Shown piece by piece: positions 25,407-38,485 of a stretch of DNA of 64,000 bases. The notes under the pieces were generated by a model. That model was not told where the DNA came from, did not search any database, and worked only from the letters and a program-made list of their open reading frames with translations. Source of the stretch: Dermatophagoides farinae (taxonomy: Eukaryota; Arthropoda; Arachnida; Sarcoptiformes; Pyroglyphidae). Numbering within the stretch: the stretch's first letter is position 1; each line of letters begins with the position of its first letter. The position numbers and the translations under genes are program-made. The DNA is taken from positions 3,473,501-3,537,500 of the forward strand of contig NC_134683.1 of the NCBI RefSeq assembly GCF_024713945.1, read 5' to 3'.

Positions 25407-28104
25407 TCTCTGTTACTTCATCCTTAACTATTATTTTATTGTTCAAATGAAATGACTAAAATTTGCAATTGAATTCAATATGCCTTCGGTCATATATGTT
25501 GGGCACATCAGTGGAACTTTTGAGTTGAAAAAAACTAATGAATTCCATATGTCAGTAGCTAGGTAGAACCAAAAAAAAAGATAGATCTATTCATCAAAAT
25601 TATTTCTTACCTATTTTCGATTTCATCTTTTTCGCCTCTTACCTATATATAAGATAAATGAATGAATGAAAACAAAAATGTTTCATTTTAGTATAAGAAA
25701 ACAAAACGAAATGAATTCATTTGAAATTAAATAAATTTAACGTACCAAAAATAGTGAACAACGATCAGCTTGTGTCAATATGCTAACATTTTTCAATATC
25801 TTATGACATAATGATTTTACATCCAAATCATTACAAATATCTTTGACTAATTCAAATATTAATTCACATTCATCAGTACTATTGGATTCTAATTGTTCAC
25901 GTGAACGTAATGATATGATTGATGCACGTGGTCGTGGCCGTTGGTCGATTACCAAATGATCCGGATGCATGAAAAAGATCTGAAGAATCACTGGCTGTTA
26001 TGGAATTTTCTCTACCCATATTATCTTGAAGTGATAAAAATGTTAACATTCCATCACAAGTAGTCGATACCATTGGTCGTAGATAACCACCACCACTTGC
26101 CTCAAATTCATGTGCAGATATTTTTCGTACCGGTGTATTTGCACCTGAATCTGGGGCCGCCGCCACCGCTCCTGCTGCTGTTGGTGATGTTGATGATGAT
26201 GCTGCCAATGATGATGTATTATTCTGATTATTCGGAAATAATGTTCCTATAAAAAAGACAAAGTTTTAGAAAATTAAATCGTAGAATTAATAAATTACCA
26301 TCATCATCATCATCATCACCTTCATCATGAATGAATTTTTTGAAATTAATTCTTCATACAATTTTTATTGTTTCATAAATTATTTTTATCGAAAAAACTT
26401 ATTCTTAAACTGACTAAACTAAACTACTTTTCAACCAAATGAACAGACACACAACTTAGTGAAGCATAGAGAAGAAAATGTTCAATAAACCAAAAATGGG
26501 CAATCAAATTATAATTGCAAACTAGGAATAAATTGATGAAAAAAAAAATTTCCCATCATCATCATCATCATCGTAATTCATTTCATTCCTATAGACACAC
26601 GTTCATAAATAAAACACAGTCTACACTTACCCATTGTAGATGCTGAATGTGTAACAAGCCATTTATCAATAATCGAACGTGATACTTTACGTATAACATA
26701 ACTATTTACAAAATCGGGATGTTCGTCTAGCCAATCCTAAATTATTTGTTGAATTATATTGAATAAAATAAATATTCGATTAGAAACTATAAAAAAAAAC
26801 CATTATCATCATCAATCGATAATACCTCAATTTTATTCGATTCATTATCGATATCATCACCATTCAATTGTTGTTGTTGTTGTTGTTCATATGATAATTT
26901 TCTATGATGATGATGATGATGATGATTTAATAATTTTGAATCAACATGATTCATTGATTTTATCGTTTTTGTTGCTATCATTGTCATTGTTGATTTTGAA
27001 TCATTATCCATTGTCATCATTGACGATTGTTGTTGATGTTCAACATTATTATTATTATTAGCTGATCGACGTGTTAATGATGAAGACGAAGACAATGTAC
27101 TTATACCACCACCACCATCATTTGTGGTCGATAAAGACGTAGGCACTTTTGTATTGGACGTTGTGGTTGTTGCTGATGCTGATGATGATGATGTATTATT
27201 ACTACGAGGATGCCAACCTTAATTGAAAAAAAATTAAAATTAAAAAAAAAGTTTAGTATTATTCAATTCTAATGGAGATATGTTAAAAATATTCATTATG
27301 ATGATGAAATAAGTTAAAACGAAATCTTTCACTCTCACTTTTCTTATCCATTCCTTTTGAATTTCTATTTCCGAAAAGGAAATTCGAATTCCAATCAAAA
27401 AAAAAAAAAAAAAAAAATACTCGCTCACCAGGTGGCCATAATGGACGCCATAATGCCGATGCTATTGTTGGACAGATTTTAACATTATTATTATGCGAAT
27501 GAATTGTATGTGTTTGATCGTGATGATGATGATGATGATGATGACGATGATTTATGGAAATATTTGAACAATATGTTTGCGAATCATTATTAATCAACGT
27601 TGGATTATTAATCGATTTTTCCATAATATTATGATCAGAATTATTATTATTACTATTGAATGATAAACGGGTTCGATTATTACTACTACTACTACCACTA
27701 TTAATTGTTGATGATATTGGCAAAAGATTATGTCGTCGTTTGAATAAACTTTTCCGTTTTGGAGTATGAATAACAGTTTTCGTTGATGTTGATTTTTGAT
27801 CATCAGCGGACAATTTTTCATCATCACCATCATCATCACCATTATTATTATTCATCATCATATTTGTAGCCGAATTAGAATCTGAATTTGTTCGATTAAC
27901 ATCAGTATCGATTGTATCGACTGGTACTAATAAACGATTTGAATCATTGATCACCGTCATCATAATCATTGATGATGATTGTTGCTTTTGTTGTTGTTGT
28001 TGTTGTTGTCGTTGTTGTTGTTGGCCACTACCGTTACGTGACGATGATGATTGTTGATGACAGAGTTGATCAATTTTAGTTACTTTACGAATATAACCAA
28101 GCAT
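22272..28104 (-). CDS. Pde11: Dual-GAF 3',5'-cyclic nucleotide phosphodiesterase, PDE11/PDE5 type (one-base frameshift in exon 11)
   Basis: Hydrolyses cAMP and/or cGMP and is controlled by cyclic nucleotide binding to tandem GAF domains. Exons: 28104-27429, 27217-26826, 26736-26631, 26246-25953, 25888-25746, 25642-25611, 25037-23762, 23692-23438, 23360-23163, 23105-22867, 22783-22692, 22622-22272; about 1,350 residues if the frameshift is ignored. After a low-complexity N terminus come the conserved [16 protein letters not shown] block, a [10 protein letters not shown] kinase site, GAF-A ([10 protein letters not shown] onward), GAF-B, and the catalytic domain with YHNWRHAFN and HDLDHRG metal ligands and PKMQMSFID, which carries the invariant glutamine. 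RKDELPKMQ-type C-terminal sequence favours PDE11 over PDE5. Exon 11 has one extra base in TTT at 22705-22707. Read literally, it stops before the invariant glutamine. Exon 6 is a 32-base microexon. Confidence 0.9.
25611..25642 (-). other. Pde11: 32-nt microexon of the PDE11-type gene, starting with GTAAGA
   Basis: This exon encodes about ten residues between GAF-A strands ([10 protein letters not shown] plus two bases). It links SLFL of exon 5 to RYLVSQLFD of exon 7 in frame, as in PDE11/PDE5 proteins. Its first six bases, just after the acceptor, read GTAAGA and could act as a 5' splice site. Skipping it would shift the frame. Confidence 0.8.
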
Positions 28105-30232
28105 CGTTGTAGTATATTATATATTTGTCATCAATCAATTGATACAGAATAATAATAAAAAAAAACTCGAATAAACGAATCGAATCTAAAATGTTGCAAG
28201 TTTGACTGAATTTATTTTGGACAACGGCCAGAAAATATAGAAACCATTTTTTTCATTTCAATTGTATGTATGTATGTATCATGTGTATATTATTATTATT
28301 GATGATTAATTTTCAATCTTAAAAATGTCATCATCATAGCCAGAATTTCAGAATTAATTTATTGTGTGTTCAAAAAATTGAAATTGACGAACAAATATAT
28401 GAGAATGATGGCGTGTCCAAACATGAAACAAAATGAAAATGAAAAATGAACAAAAAACAAACAATAAAAAAAAATGTCATGAAGAAATTGAAATGATGAA
28501 CTTTTACTGACATAAATGAAGAATGGGACACAGAACAACACCCAATTGATTACAATTACGTATGTCGTAGTTGTCGTTATCGTTGTAGTCGTCGTCGTCG
28601 TCATTCGTTCTCGTTGAATGATTGTTATTCAAACAAATGAATGAAATTTTATTTTTCAACAAACCGAACTAACCAACCAACTTATCAACCGACCAACGTG
28701 TTTCATCAATCGAATCCAGAATACAATATATGACAATTGATAATCAATGATTATGATGATGATGATGATGATGTATCCATATATATATATATTCAACAAG
28801 ATTGCTGGTTTTTTCAAACTCACAAAAAAAAATAATTGATAAAACAGAATCACGATAAAAGAACAGAATTGAACAGAATGTAGTAGTGAATTGCTACCTA
28901 TACTTTTTACACAATGTGTGTGGTGTGTGTGTGTGTGTGTTTGTCCGATGGATATGGAGCGCAACTCCATCAATTTATATATAGATATATATTCGAACAC
29001 ACAAAGAATGATGATGATGATGATGATGATTATGAAACTAAACAAGAGCGCCAACTCTGTCAGTCATTCCATTCCATTCATTCATTCATTCCATCTATTC
29101 AGTCAGTCAGTAAGTGTCTATGCCACCGGTATTCCGTTTTTGATGTTGATCGATTGTTTTGTTTTTTTTAAATGATAATGATAATGATCACCAATACAAA
29201 CATACATAGCATATATAATACACACATATTAAACAGAAAAAGAAATGGACACACATTCTGCTGATCAACCGGTAATGGGTGACATCAACATGGTCGTCGC
29301 CGTTATCGATGCAAACAATAAAAAAAAACAAGAATCATTTGAAAACAAACAAACAAACAAACAGAGAAAAAAACTGATCAATTGGAAAAATTGTCTGATA
29401 TTTCTGGATCAGTTTTTTTTTCCAACTGAAAAAAAATTGATTACTTTCTTTTTTTTTATCTCTCTAACCGGGTCCATATGTGTCCACATTTCGTTCGTTC
29501 GTTCGTTCGTTCATTTTTTTTTTTTTTGTAATTGTGAAAAAAAAGACTAAACATTTTATGTGGGCTGTATGTCGAAGAAGAAGAAGAAAAAAAAACAGTT
29601 AAACAATAGTGGTGAATAAAATTTCGAATACCTGGCCATCCATCCATTCATTCATTTTTTTTTTGAACAAAACAAGACCCAGAAAAATGAAAAAAAATGA
29701 ATTTTTAGAATTCTCAAGAAAAACACACACACACACACACACGCAAACAGGGACAGAAAAAAAAATGATTGAAAATTTTCATTTCCGTTGATTTCGTTTA
29801 CATAACCTAAACTTACCTCTGCTGCTACTACACAGTTTCGATGATGATTTAAAAAAAAAATTCACAACGAAAAAAAAAATGTCAAAATTCAATAATGATG
29901 CCGAGTGATGATGATGATAAAAATATCGAATGATTGTCGGAAATTTTATTTAAAAAAAAAAAAATTTAAATTTTCGCGATTCAAATCAACAATTTAAAAA
30001 AAATAAGAAAAAAAAATCGAGTAAACAAATAAATAAACATCCGATTTGAACTGGAAAAAAAAAAAAGATGAAAGAAGAAAAATAGATGCGGCTGCTTGTT
30101 GTTGTTGTTGTTGTTGTTTGAATGTTCAAATTTCATTGAAAAAAAGCCCCAAAAGATTTCATCATCATCATCAACATCATCAGACTTGAAAGAAAAAAAA
30201 ATTATTTTTTTTCAGATGACACAAGAGAGTGA

Positions 30233-30262
30233 GAAGAAGAAGAAGAAGAAGAAGAAGAAAAA
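30233..30262 (+). repeat. (GAA)n microsatellite
   Basis: About nine consecutive AAG/GAA triplets followed by an A-rich AAAG tract. It is one of many simple repeats in this gene-free stretch. Confidence 0.85.
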
Positions 30263-31084
30263 GAAAAAGAAACATCGAGATTCAATATGGTAACCGCCAT
30301 CAAAATAAAAAATCATGATGATGATGATGATGAACAGAAGAAATGTGAACATCTAGCAGCATCAATTGTAAAATGAAAAATGGAATCTCCTAAATGAATA
30401 AATTGTTGATGATACGGCATCTTTATGGGCAATCCTCATCATCATCATCATCATCACCATGAACATATCGTCATTGTACGTAGCATTTTTTTTTTTTCGT
30501 TGAAGCCAATGTTTTTGAATGACATATGATGGTGGTTATATTGGATTTAAATTTACACACACAACCACGACAACAACAACGATGACGACGAGTTTCATTC
30601 ATTTCGATGACACATACACACACACCATACACCAATGATTATTACACATACCAAACAACAACCATATCAACAATGATGGATAAAGATTGGGCACAACATC
30701 ATCATCATCATCATCATCATTATCATTATCATTACCATTACCATTACCACCAACATCAATACCAAAACGAGAGAAATCTTTAAACAAACGAAATTTGCAA
30801 TATATTTTAATGATAATCAAAATGATGAAATCACAAATCACAAATGTACGTTCAAATTATTAATAATAATAAAAAAAAAGGCAAAGAATTCTCAGGAATT
30901 TTTTTTTCTCCATTTCATTGGAAATAAATATCAGACAATATATAAAAAAAAGACAGACTAATCATCATTATTATAATCAGTTCATATGTTTAAAACAAGT
31001 ACAACTAGTACACACACACACACATATAATTAAAAATTTCTAAAACGAAAAAAAAAAATCAAAAATTTTCTCCAGATTTAAAAC

Positions 31085-31085
<1 letters not shown>

Positions 31086-31116
<31 letters not shown>
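31086..31116 (+). repeat. Poly-A run of about 31 bases
   Basis: An uninterrupted A homopolymer, the longest in the window. No retroelement body or target-site duplication is evident beside it. Confidence 0.85.
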
Positions 31117-31117
<1 letters not shown>

Positions 31118-33059
31118 AAAAGAAAATCTATTTCGACAACAAATGTAATTTTTTTGTTGTTGTTGTTGTTGTTGATGATGATGATGACATAGTGATGAAA
31201 TATGAAATATATGGCTGTTTGTTTCCAAATAATTAGATAATGTCAAATATTACAACAACAATGATGACAATCATTGATCATTGATATTGAAAAAAAAAAT
31301 CTTTAATGCAAACACACACACACACACACAATGTCATCCTATTGATTGACAATAATCCGTTATCCATAAAAATTTTTGTTACCAAAATACAAATGATGAC
31401 AATGATAGTGATAGTGATAGTGAGAGAGAGACAATTGAAAAAGTACAAGTACAAGGACAGGAATTGCCTTTTTTTTCGTTTCACTCTCTCTCACTCTCAC
31501 TCTCTTTCGATCGATGATGGCAATCAATTTGATGAATTTAATCGAATTGGAAAACATTTTGAGATACTACAAAATTATTGATTGACATATAGATATTAAT
31601 ATTCGATTAATGGATGGATGGATTTTTTGTACTTGTGAATTTTGATTTTTGTCTTGTGAGTAAAAAAAATTTTATAAATTTTTTTTTCTTTTTTCTCATT
31701 ATTCTGACAACAAATCTAATATTAACTGGTTAATTCGAGTTAGTTTAATTTGGTTTTTTTTTCATTTGGTTTCGTTTCAGATAAAAATCAAGACGTTTTT
31801 ACGTCATTTTCGAACAGATCATCGGATAAGATTCGAATGTTTTTGAATTTAATTTACGTCATTCATTCATCCATTCGATTACACACAAACACGATTGTCT
31901 AAATAATAATTTTGTTTGTCATAAATTCATTCAAAAACATGTTTTATGACATAATAATATAATTGATTTGCTTGTCATTTTTTTCTTGTAATTTATATTC
32001 ATAATAATAATAATAATGAATATGAATATTATTTGTTCAATTTGGCAAAAACAATCATCATCGATCAAAGCAGTAAATGAAATCATCATCATCATCAAGA
32101 TAAAGGCCAGATACGAACAAATGATGATCATTTTAATAATGTGGAAAAATTCATTCACCATCTTTTATTTTGATTAATATAATTATTATTACCGGTATAA
32201 TCTGGTATACATCGATGATGATGATGATGATGATAATGATCAAAATTTATTCGAATCGATCATCATGAAAAGAAAAAAAACTCTAAATAATGATGCGCCG
32301 TCTAGTAGATGGAATTTTAAACATCTTTCTATCAAAAGATCAGCTGAACATCATATCCTCGTGGTCTTTTAAATTTATATGGCCATGAAAATATCGATCA
32401 AATGATGATGATGACGATAATAACATGTTTGATCGATCACCTGATCTTATATCTATTACCTCTGTCCATTATGTTTAATATATGAAATATATACGATAAC
32501 CAAACACACACAAACGAAAAAGAAGGAATCAATTTTCAATCAATATATATTGATACTTACGTTTCATTTTCTGTAATTTTTATTCCGAATTTCATCAATC
32601 AATTTGTTATTGATTGATCGATTGATGAATTCTAATGTGACGAATTCAATAACGTAAAAATGGCAAAATGGCTAAAATCAAACACGCAAATCAATCACAA
32701 AATCATCAATCAAGTAATCATTTTAACAAAACAAAACAAAAAAGTCAAAATTCTCATCATTCAAAACAACTAGAAAAATCAAATTAAATCATGATGATGA
32801 TGATGATGATGAAAACATTGGATTCGATGATGATGATTGAAAAGTATACACAAACACACACGCCAAGAACAAATGAGATCAACAATATATACAATTGATG
32901 GATGGAATGAATTCAGATTGAATCACCAAAATCGAATAAATTGATTTACGAATAAGCTGCTATATGAATTATAACGGTAAGTCTAGCTTCTTTTGCCCGT
33001 TTTTTTTCTGATCAAAAATGTAAAATAATTTTTGTTTATTTTTCGTCTATATTTTATAG

Positions 33060-33087
33060 AACACACACACACACACACACACACACA
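33060..33087 (+). repeat. (AC)n microsatellite
   Basis: About 13 AC dinucleotide units in non-coding DNA. Confidence 0.85.
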
Positions 33088-33601
33088 TCAAATCAATTGA
33101 TTATCGGCAATTTTTTTTTGTCTAATATCAAATGTGTTGATGCTTTTCACAATCGTTTTGGTTTATGCAAACAGAGCAAACAGAGAAAAATTTAGTTTTT
33201 TTTTCAATTTCATTTCATTCCACTTTCTTCTCTTTCTCTCTCTCTCACACACACACACACACCATTTGATTTTTATTTTTATTATTATTTGATGAAATCA
33301 ATCGAGCATGCAATGGATTTTTTTTTCATTCGTTTAACCGTATACACACATACAACACATGTACAATCTATTAGTCAAGTCATTCAAAACAAAATAGAAT
33401 AGAATCACATACACAAACACACACACACACAACAGTTGTATTGTGGCCATTTATAATAGCTAAACATCACCAAATGATTGGCGTTTGTTATATAATGATG
33501 TAATTTTTATCCTGTTTTTTTTTACATATTTTCAATATTTTTAGATCTTTGATCATCACATTGTATATATATTGCACATTGGTGTGTTGTTGTTTATTGA
33601 A

Positions 33602-33626
33602 TTTTTTTTTTTTTTTTTTTTTTTTT
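33602..33626 (+). repeat. Poly-T run of about 25 bases
   Basis: An uninterrupted T homopolymer in non-coding DNA. Confidence 0.8.
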
Positions 33627-33811
33627 GGATGATATGATATGTTGATATACGCGTATACCAGGTGGATTATATATATGATGAGATTATGATTGATATATTA
33701 TACCCTTAAGGATAAAAACCATTGGCTTGTTTTTTTTCTGTTAAATGACGACCATGCATGCATGGTGAAGAGGGTTTGTGTGATTTTTTTTCTATGTGGG
33801 AAAATGTATCA

Positions 33812-33812
33812 T

Positions 33813-33844
<32 letters not shown>

Positions 33845-33845
33845 A
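33812..33845 (+). repeat. (ATG)n microsatellite
   Basis: About eleven ATG triplets. The same motif recurs throughout the window, for example at 14517-14545, 27519-27543 (coding, His run) and 39238-39260. Confidence 0.85.
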
Positions 33846-34611
33846 ATAGGAATGAAACTGATGAATGTTGTTGTTGGTTCATGGTCATATTTGATTCTTT
33901 TATTATTATTATCTTATGCATGTTTGTTTGTTTGTTTTGTGTGTGTGTACGATAAAAATATTTAGTGGTAATCCTTGGAAATAGTTGTCTTCATCGTCAT
34001 TTGTTTTGTTTGAGGTAATAAAAGAAAAAAAAATTTGTTGTTGTTGTTATTTTTTCTTTTCTTTGGCTTTGTCATAAAAAAAAGAAATGCACCCAATCCC
34101 AAATATGACGACAATCTTTGAACTTTGATCCACAAAGGAAATTTTTGTATGATTAGACAATTGTTCGGTTTTCCATCCATAATAAAAGGAATTAGTTAAT
34201 GTGGGTGGCGTTGGTGGTGGTGGTGGTTTCGTTTGTTTTATTCGTTATTTAATACCGGCTATTTGGGTTTTATTTATTTTTTTCTATTTTTATATGATCC
34301 AAATTCTAATACTAAAATGAGACTCGGTTATAAATAGATTCATAGATAGATCCATTTCGTTGTTTTCGTTCTGTTTTTCGTTCCAGAGTATTAGTCATAT
34401 GGTGTGGAAATAAATATTGATCTCATCTCGTAAAATAATAATAATAAAAAAACTATATAAACGCGTTTTTTTTATATGTTATGACATCACATTATTTTTT
34501 TTTGTTTGTTTGTTTAGTTATTTTGTTGGGGATCATGTTTATTATTATTATTATTATTATTAATTTTCATTCAAAATTGAATTATCCAAAATATACGGAC
34601 GCGTAAAGATG

Positions 34612-34647
<36 letters not shown>

Positions 34648-34648
34648 C
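34612..34648 (+). repeat. (CAA)n microsatellite
   Basis: About twelve CAA triplets in non-coding DNA. Confidence 0.85.
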
Positions 34649-35306
34649 GACAACATATAAACAATGAAATGTCAAATTGACAATTACCATGGCAATCATT
34701 ATTATTAGAATTAGGTTGATGATGATGATGATGATGATGATCGGATGAATTTTCCAGAAATATAAACATTTAGAATAATAATAATATGGGGATTAAAAAT
34801 AGAATTGAAATATCATCATTATCATCATGATCATTTTTTTTTGTGATTTCCCGTTGATTACCGTTGAATTTCTTGTTTTGTTTTGTATTTATATATATAA
34901 TTTGATGATGATGATAATTGATAATTGTATAACAACAACAAACAAACAACAACAACAACAACAAAATAATAATAATAAAGGTCGTTATGTCGTCATTTGT
35001 TTGTTGTATTTTTTTTTATTCTTGTTGCTGAATCATCATTGGTTATATTGTTTTTGTATTATAAGGTTTGTTGTTGTTGTTGTTGTCTTATTTAAAATTG
35101 ATTTGATTCGAAATGATGACGTTTTTTGTTTCCGATATCAATATTCGATTTTTTTTTGGATTCTGTTGGATTGATTTCCTGATTCTTGTTTTTTGTTTAT
35201 TTGTTTTGTTTTTTTTTTTCGAAATATTAAAAAAGACAAATAAAAAGAATGTCATCACCAAATTGATAATGCTGAAAAGAATTGACAAAGATTGAATCTG
35301 AATCAT

Positions 35307-36458
35307 TCAAAGTTCATGATTACGTATAAAACGATTTCCTTCCGAATGTTTACCAGTATAACGATGTTTAAGTTTTCCAAATCCACCTAATTAAAATAAA
35401 AAAAATTGTTTTCCATTAATTTTTATGTCAAAATAAATAGATTCGAATTGTTTATTATTATTACCTTTTGGTTGTCCATTATCCTGTGTAAACGGAAGTG
35501 GATTATTCTGTCTACCATCATCATCATTATTATCATTTTGTTCACGTAATGTAAACAAATGGCTACGTAATTTATTTGTTTCCACTACTGAATCTGAATT
35601 CAAACGTATAAGACGATAATAATGGCCACGTTGCTGTGCATCTGTTCGTTCTGTACGTCGAATTTGTGTTGAATCAAGAAATTTCAGCTGTGGCATTCGA
35701 TGTATTACATAACTACGATAACGGCTATAATCTTTATCATCATGTTCAGAACTGGATAATTGATCAGGACATGCTGGATTACCCAACATACTAAGATATG
35801 TTAAACTTGGTAATTTTAATGTTATTTCATTAAGAAATCGTTCCAAATCTGTCAACTGGATAAAAAAATGACAAGTTTGATCATCATCATCATCATCATC
35901 ATTGATATATAATAATAATTACCTTATTTTTATTTATAGATAAACATTTCATAAATGGATTGTAAAAAAAACGAATCGAATCATCCAGAAGATTATTATC
36001 AAGCACTAATTCTTCAAGACAATTAAAATATTCAATACCGGATAATGTTTGTAAACAATTATAACTTAGATCTAATTTTCGTACACGACTTGCATATTGT
36101 GTGGTTAATGGTGATGGTATTTGCCATAGATTTTGATTAACTAATTTAATTGACTTGAATACAAAAAAATGAAAAAACAATAATCATCATTTTCTGATAT
36201 TTCAATAATACTTACAGCATCATATTCATTCCAAATAAGACCATTGATCTTTTCAACATCATCATCATCATCATCATCATTATGATTATAACCATTATTA
36301 ACGATTTCATTCATTGAATCATCCATACGACGAAATTTGGCTGCTTTTATTCCAGTTAATTCTTTCATTTCGGCTATTTTTACACGACCATTGGCAATCA
36401 ATTGATGATCTTGGATTTCTGATCCTTTTATGATTAATTGTGATGGTTCCATTTTCAT
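35307..36458 (-). CDS. LRMDA: Leucine-rich melanocyte differentiation-associated protein homologue
   Basis: Small leucine-rich-repeat protein. The vertebrate orthologue (C10orf11) is needed for melanocyte differentiation and is tied to melanosome traffic. The arthropod role is unknown to me. Exons 36458-36216, 36153-35923, 35855-35465 and 35386-35307 join to 314 residues. Leucine-rich repeats are clear (VRKLDLSYNCLQTLSGIEYF, LEELVLDNNLL, LPSLTYLSMLGNPACP). An LRR-cap-like block follows (YSRYRSYVIHRMPQLKFLDS). The last exon, too short to be noticed alone, encodes KHRYTGKHSEGNRFIRNHEL, the conserved C-terminal signature of LRMDA. An Asp run in exon 1 comes from a CAT repeat. A second in-frame Met lies two codons after the first, so the exact start is uncertain. 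Introns are 62-78 bases. Confidence 0.88.
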
Positions 36459-37031
36459 TAATTAATTAATTGATTTTCTTTTCTTTTCTTTTCTTTATTT
36501 ACTTTCCTATAGGCGTAGCAAACAAAACAAAACAAAGAAAGCAAAAAAAAAACCCACTCAGCTGTGTCTATACTCTTATGACTAAAGATCCATCCAATTT
36601 GTTTATATCGTGTGCATCAATCGTGAAATTGCTCGATTTTTTTTAATGATATTTGATGATCAAATGATAAAGATTTGTTCATTTTGTTGTTGTTGTTGTT
36701 GCTGTTATCAGAAGAGTGTGCTGAGTTGCTTATCATCAGTCGATTGATGATTGATGATTTTCTCAACAATTTAATATTGAGTGAAAAAAATGATGATTTT
36801 CCGGAAATTTTTTTTTCTGCATTTAAAATGAACTCAAAGAAGTTTAAGCATGTTTGGTTTATTCAATGTGTAAATTGATATTATTGATAATTACACCCAA
36901 AAAAAAAAAATTTTGAATAAAATAAAAAATAAATTCGATAAACAAATTACCAAAATATTGGAAGGATATGGTTGTATTTATTTTTTTTTAAATCGAATAA
37001 AAATCGATTTCGTTTTTTTTTCATTTCGATT
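36459..37031. other. Intergenic gap, LRMDA promoter side
   Basis: A TTAATTAATTAATTGATT block and a TTTTC repeat lie just upstream of the LRMDA start, followed by T- and A-runs. I see no gene. Confidence 0.45.
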
Positions 37032-37218
37032 CTAATCAATCACAATTGTCGTTTGATTCTGTATAGGAATCATCATGGTCGTTGCTGTTGTTGTTGTTGT
37101 TGTTGTCATTTCAAATTTATTTAAATCATCATTAGACATTATATTGATATTATCAATTGTTATATTGATAAATGATTGATCAATATTATCATCCATAATG
37201 ATTGATGACGATGATTCT

Positions 37219-37249
<31 letters not shown>

Positions 37250-38485
37250 ATGATGATGCAGATGATTTATTTTCCGATGTATCAACCACTGTAATTGGTT
37301 TATCAATCTTACGAAAATTACTACGTGCCATAAAATCATCAATAGTTTTTATATAACATGAACAACATGATGGAAAACGAAATGCATCTGGATATGTACG
37401 TTTTTCTGTTGGATGTAATGCCAATAAACGTTTATATGAATATTTTTGTTTACATGTTGATGACAATCCCATTGGTAAACTATCCATATATGCACATGGT
37501 TTTCCCGGTCGTCTATACAATTTGAAACGGAAATGTTTATCGAAAGAAAAAAACAACAACAAATTACATTACTCATTGTCTACTTACTGACAGATTTCAG
37601 CTACAACAGCCTGTGTATATTCTACTTCATTTACAACATAAATCCATTGATTTGCTTGATTTTTTGCCATCTTTGGATAAATAACTCTTGGTGTTTTTCC
37701 ACAAACACTTTCATCATTTTCAACGTCCATTATTGTACGGCCATCGATTTCTTTATTGCCAAAAATTTCAGCAAATTGATCGATAGAAAAATCCACTTCC
37801 TGTTTAATGATGTTTCTGCTTTTTTTTTAATATTAAATTTCAAATAAAACAAAAATGATTCAGAAATGATGTCCACTTACTTGGGATAATTGTCAACATT
37901 TTCACAGAATGTATCATCTGGTGTTGTTAAACACGATGGTCGTCCTGTTTGTTCTAATTTTGGTAATAAAATATTTGACCGTTGTGGTTTCATTTCTAAT
38001 TCAATTTGTGTATGCAATGGTGTTATCGTTGATTGATTTGTCATCATCATAATGGTGGATGGTGAAACGGTTAATTCTGCCAATACCAGCGGTGATGGAT
38101 TCAACGATGTTTGTTTCATATTATTTGTTTTATATTTATTAATGATAATAGAATTGTTTGCAATCTGAAATTTTTTCATTCAAAATTATTATTCAAATCT
38201 ATATTTTGTCAATCAATAATTGCTTACCGTATCGACAATTTGAATCTCTTTATTTTTATAGTCATCTAAAAAAAAATCACGTCTTCGTAAATTAAATAAT
38301 GCTTTTTCTGTTGATGAATCACCACCCAATGACATTACTACATTTTGATGATGATCTTCATTAATTGATGATCGAGTTCTTTGATTATTATCATCATTAT
38401 TTTTAAGATTATGATCATTATCAACAATTAATGGATGTAATCTCACTGGTATGATTGATAAACAACATAATAACAAAATAGCCAT
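37032..38485 (-). CDS. spz: Spätzle-like secreted cystine-knot cytokine (Toll ligand family)
   Basis: Secreted pro-cytokine. In insects, cleavage frees a cystine-knot dimer that activates Toll receptors in immunity and development. Exons 38485-38228, 38164-37881, 37815-37588 and 37512-37032 join to 416 residues. The N terminus (MAILLLCCLSIIPVRLHP) looks like a signal peptide and is followed by a Ser/Thr-rich prodomain. The knot begins at ESVCGKTPRVIYPK, which aligns with the Spätzle CRSIRKLVYPK segment. It continues with YTQAVVAEICQRPGKPC, STCKQKYSYKRLLAL and FPSCCSCYIK, giving seven cysteines as expected. A Ser/Asp/Thr-rich tail of about 105 residues follows the knot, which is unusual because Spätzle usually ends there. 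I cannot say which Spätzle paralogue (1 to 6) it matches best. Introns are about 63-75 bases. Confidence 0.87.

Larger units (their letters stand above)
28105..35306. other. 7.2-kb region without recognisable genes
   Basis: No reading frame here looks protein-like: those present are Ser/His/Asp runs encoded by triplet repeats, or CA-repeat artefacts. The region is dense in microsatellites and homopolymers. It lies upstream of the PDE11-type gene and past the end of LRMDA. Minus-strand donors AGAG|GTAAGT (intron from 29816) and AAAC|GTAAGT (intron from 32560), with an acceptor-like TTTTAG near 28186, could belong to non-coding 5' exons of the phosphodiesterase. That is inference. Confidence 0.4.

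Noticed and set aside
25889-25991. Apparent frameshift between the RKIS region and GAF-A of the phosphodiesterase
   Set aside because: A 64-base intron (25952-25889, GTAATC to AATTAG) joins GSF to [12 protein letters not shown] in frame, so no indel is needed.
29245-29550. Plus-strand frame beginning MDTHSADQPVMGDINM
   Set aside because: The first residues look protein-like but it soon becomes Lys/Phe runs from A- and T-tracts, and no exon joins to it in frame.
31086-31116. Poly-A tract as the tail of a retroposed gene or SINE
   Set aside because: The upstream sequence has no coding or tRNA-like body and no flanking target-site duplication; homopolymers are common here.
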